From NCBI GenBank assembly GCA_013297695.1, contig JAAFHX010000016.1, positions 1 through 37,157 of the forward strand: a DNA stretch of 37,157 nucleotides, given 5' to 3'. Below, piece by piece: positions 35,482 to 37,157 of the stretch; within the stretch, counting starts at the first letter, position 1; each line of letters opens with the position of its first letter. A model generated the notes under the pieces. That model worked only from the letters and a program-made list of their open reading frames with translations, did not search any database and was not told where the DNA came from. The stretch is from Rhodobacterales bacterium. GTDB taxonomy: Bacteria > Pseudomonadota > Alphaproteobacteria > Rhodobacterales > Rhodobacteraceae. The translations under genes were made by a program, and so were the position numbers.

Positions 35482-35949
35482 TCAGAGGGGTGCCCCCGGT
35501 TCTGACGGCGGGCCAAAGCGGTCCAGCATCCGCGTCCTGATCTGGTCACGGGCCTGGCGATAGGCGGAAAGCTTGGCCTCGCGCGCCTCGCCCAGGCCGG
35601 TCGGGTCCAGGATGGGCCAGTATTCGACCTCCAGATGGTTGAACCGCGTCAGTTCCAGCGCCTGGCGCTGGCTGGCGGGCGACAGTGCAACGATCAGGTC
35701 GAACTGCGACAGGTCATCGCCCCACTGTTCCATCTCGTCAAAGCTCCGCGACCGGTGGCGCGACAGCTCGATCCCCAGTTCCTTGCAGACGGCGACGGAA
35801 AAGCCGTCAACCTCCATGTCGTTGCGCACACCGGCAGACTGCACATAGGCGCGCTGGCCGTACAGCTTTTTCATCAGCCCCTCGGCCATGGGCGAGCGCA
35901 CCGCATTGTGGTCGCAGCAGAACAGCACCGAGGCGGGAAACTTGCCCAC
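35482..35949 (-). CDS. Low-molecular-weight protein-tyrosine-phosphatase/arsenate-reductase-like protein, GTG start
   Basis: A 155-residue cytosolic protein of the LMW phosphatase fold. The P-loop is CDHNAVRSP near residues 12-20, giving Cys-X5-Arg-Ser, and the general-acid loop is ILDPTGLGE. It starts at GTG 35949, one base after the UPF0262 stop (TGATG with GTG in frame); no ATG is available in frame nearby. It could dephosphorylate a protein or small phospho-compound, or reduce arsenate; neither is proven. It forms a tight hisD - UPF0262 - phosphatase group known across Rhodobacteraceae. Confidence 0.9.
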   Translation of the reverse strand: MGKFPASVLFCCDHNAVRSPMAEGLMKKLYGQRAYVQSAGVRNDMEVDGFSVAVCKELGIELSRHRSRSFDEMEQWGDDLSQFDLIVALSPASQRQALELTRFNHLEVEYWPILDPTGLGEAREAKLSAYRQARDQIRTRMLDRFGPPSEPGAPL

Positions 35950-35950
35950 A

Positions 35951-36427
35951 TCAGCCCCAGTGCAGCACGCAGATCAGCGTGAACAGCCGCCGCGCCGTGT
36001 CGATATCGACCGCCGCCTTGCCGTCCAGCCGTTCCTGCAGCACCCGCGCGCCTTCGTTGTGGATACCGCGCCGGGCCATGTCGATGGCCTCGATCTGGCT
36101 GGGCGGAAGGCGCTTGACCGCCTCGAAATAGCTTTCGCAGATCTGGAAATAGTCCTTCACCACCTGTCGGAACGGACCGAGCGACAGGTGGAACTCGCCC
36201 ACCGGTTCCGCGGTTTCCGAAGCCAGGCCGAACACCAGCCGCCCCTCGCGGATCGCCAGCGACAGCCGGTAGGGGCCGGGATGGGGCACGCGGCCTTCGC
36301 GCGCGGGCAGGGCAAAGCTGTTGTCCTCCAGCAGGTCAAAGATCGCCACGCGGCGTTCCTGCTCGATCTCGGGGGTCGGGCGGGCAAGGCCGCGCTCGTC
36401 GATCTCGATATGGCAGATGCGGTTCAT
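35951..36427 (-). CDS. UPF0262 family protein
   Basis: A 158-residue protein of the uncharacterised UPF0262 family. The ATG at 36427 overlaps the hisD stop (ATGA); the longer track ORF starts inside hisD and is not used. It begins [20 protein letters not shown] and contains [16 protein letters not shown], then [16 protein letters not shown] and [11 protein letters not shown] at the C-terminus, all family-typical. There is no signal or membrane segment. Function unknown; its fixed position between hisD and the phosphatase is the only clue. Confidence 0.9.
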   Translation of the reverse strand: MNRICHIEIDERGLARPTPEIEQERRVAIFDLLEDNSFALPAREGRVPHPGPYRLSLAIREGRLVFGLASETAEPVGEFHLSLGPFRQVVKDYFQICESYFEAVKRLPPSQIEAIDMARRGIHNEGARVLQERLDGKAAVDIDTARRLFTLICVLHWG

Positions 36428-37157
36428 GCGTCTTCGGTCCCGTCGGACAGGTCGGCATTCAGCCGGTCCAGCCGTGCGCGCACCGACAGCCCGTGCGCCT
36501 GCAGCGATTCCGACATCGCCAGCCGCTCCGCCGCCGGGCCGATCCGGGCCAGGGCGGCGGGCGTCATCCGGGAAAGGGTGGTGCGCTTGAGGAAATCCAT
36601 GACCGACAGCCCCGAGGAAAAGCGTGCCGAACGTGCCGTGGGCAGCACATGGTTCGGCCCACCGATGTAATCGCCGATTGCTTCCGGTGTCCATGCCCCC
36701 AGAAAGATCGCCCCGGCATGGCGGATGCGGGCCGCAAGCCGCCCGGGGTCGGCCACGCAGAGTTCCAGATGTTCGGGGGCGATCCGGTCGGACAGGGCCG
36801 CCGCCTCGTCCAGATCGCGCACCACGATCACCGCGCCATGTGCGGCCCAACTGGCCCCCGCAATGGCGCGTCGGTCAAGTGTTTGCAGCCGCTTTTCGAC
36901 CGCCGCCGCCACGGCGCGGCCGAAGTCCGCGTCCGTCGTGATGAGGATCGCCTGCGCGCTTGTGTCATGTTCGGCCTGTGACAGCAGGTCAAGCGCGATC
37001 CAGTCGGGGTCGTTGTCACGGTCGGCGATGACAAGGATTTCCGACGGCCCCGCGATCATGTCGATGCCCACATGGCCAAAGACGCGCCGTTTGGCGGCGG
37101 CGACCCAGGCGTTGCCGGGGCCGGTGATCTTGTCCACCGGCGCAATCGTCTCGGTGC
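36424..37157 (-). CDS. hisD: Histidinol dehydrogenase, C-terminal part
   Basis: Catalyses the last two oxidations from histidinol to histidine. The gene runs off the right edge; codons 37138-37155 continue the frame (TETIAP before [21 protein letters not shown]), so the M of the track is an internal Val (GTG). About 244 C-terminal residues are present, roughly 55-60 percent of the enzyme. Visible functional residues are [10 protein letters not shown] (zinc-ligand Gln and His), APEHLE (catalytic Glu-His), [13 protein letters not shown] (zinc Asp) and the C-terminal ESLQAHGLS (zinc His). The stop overlaps UPF0262 (ATGA). Confidence 0.96.
   Translation of the reverse strand, partial: TETIAPVDKITGPGNAWVAAAKRRVFGHVGIDMIAGPSEILVIADRDNDPDWIALDLLSQAEHDTSAQAILITTDADFGRAVAAAVEKRLQTLDRRAIAGASWAAHGAVIVVRDLDEAAALSDRIAPEHLELCVADPGRLAARIRHAGAIFLGAWTPEAIGDYIGGPNHVLPTARSARFSSGLSVMDFLKRTTLSRMTPAALARIGPAAERLAMSESLQAHGLSVRARLDRLNADLSDGTEDA

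Overview
The window looks like a chromosomal segment of a high-GC alphaproteobacterium, most likely Rhodobacteraceae (Rhodobacter/Paracoccus/Gemmobacter-like). Grounds: the hisD - UPF0262 - small phosphatase triplet; a sulfide:quinone oxidoreductase whose three cysteines fall at residues 127, 159 and 353, as in Rhodobacter capsulatus Sqr; a GbdR/CdhR-like GlxA regulator; class II DAHP synthase; bdhA; and several GTG starts with tightly overlapping ATGA or TGATG operon junctions. I see no rRNA, tRNA, CRISPR array, insertion sequence, integrase or phage gene. The DNA is densely coding, and most ORF-track lines are antisense shadows.

Layout. (1) 1-4050, minus strand: a branched-chain/neutral amino-acid ABC importer, livK-livG-livF-small secreted protein-livH (livH runs off the left edge). 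A 69-bp double palindrome sits between livG and livF. (2) 4231-8546: PQQ-type sugar dehydrogenase, a GlxA/AraC regulator, an unrecognised membrane protein and class II DAHP synthase (entry to the shikimate pathway). (3) 8837-14537, plus strand: a compact sulfide operon, sqr - DUF2892 membrane protein - RND adaptor - RND pump. (4) 14615-30182: a peptide/amide scavenging region. It holds an M17 leucyl aminopeptidase, a seven-gene minus-strand operon (acetamidase/formamidase, S33 prolyl aminopeptidase, complete Dpp-type importer), a divergent second complete Dpp-type importer on the plus strand, and a LysR regulator. (5) 30183-35336, plus strand: a gene-free control region with a 17-bp palindrome and a 22-bp-phased direct repeat. 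It is followed by a phasin-like protein, two exported small proteins (cupin; SnoaL/NTF2-like), a patatin-type hydrolase, 3-hydroxybutyrate dehydrogenase and an MFS transporter, which together suggest polyhydroxybutyrate or lipid mobilisation. (6) 35482-37157, minus strand: hisD (partial), UPF0262 protein and a low-molecular-weight phosphatase.

How the parts fit. Two peptide importers, three hydrolases for peptides or amides and an amino-acid importer make this a nitrogen/peptide acquisition neighbourhood. Sulfide oxidation and storage-polymer or lipid turnover modules sit beside it. The most unusual features are the in-frame 69-bp palindromic element at the livG/livF junction, the coupling of sqr to an RND efflux pump, the uncharacterised secreted proteins inside the liv operon and upstream of patatin-bdhA, and the phased repeats upstream of the phasin-like gene. 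GC-rich hairpins without U-tracts recur at gene ends.
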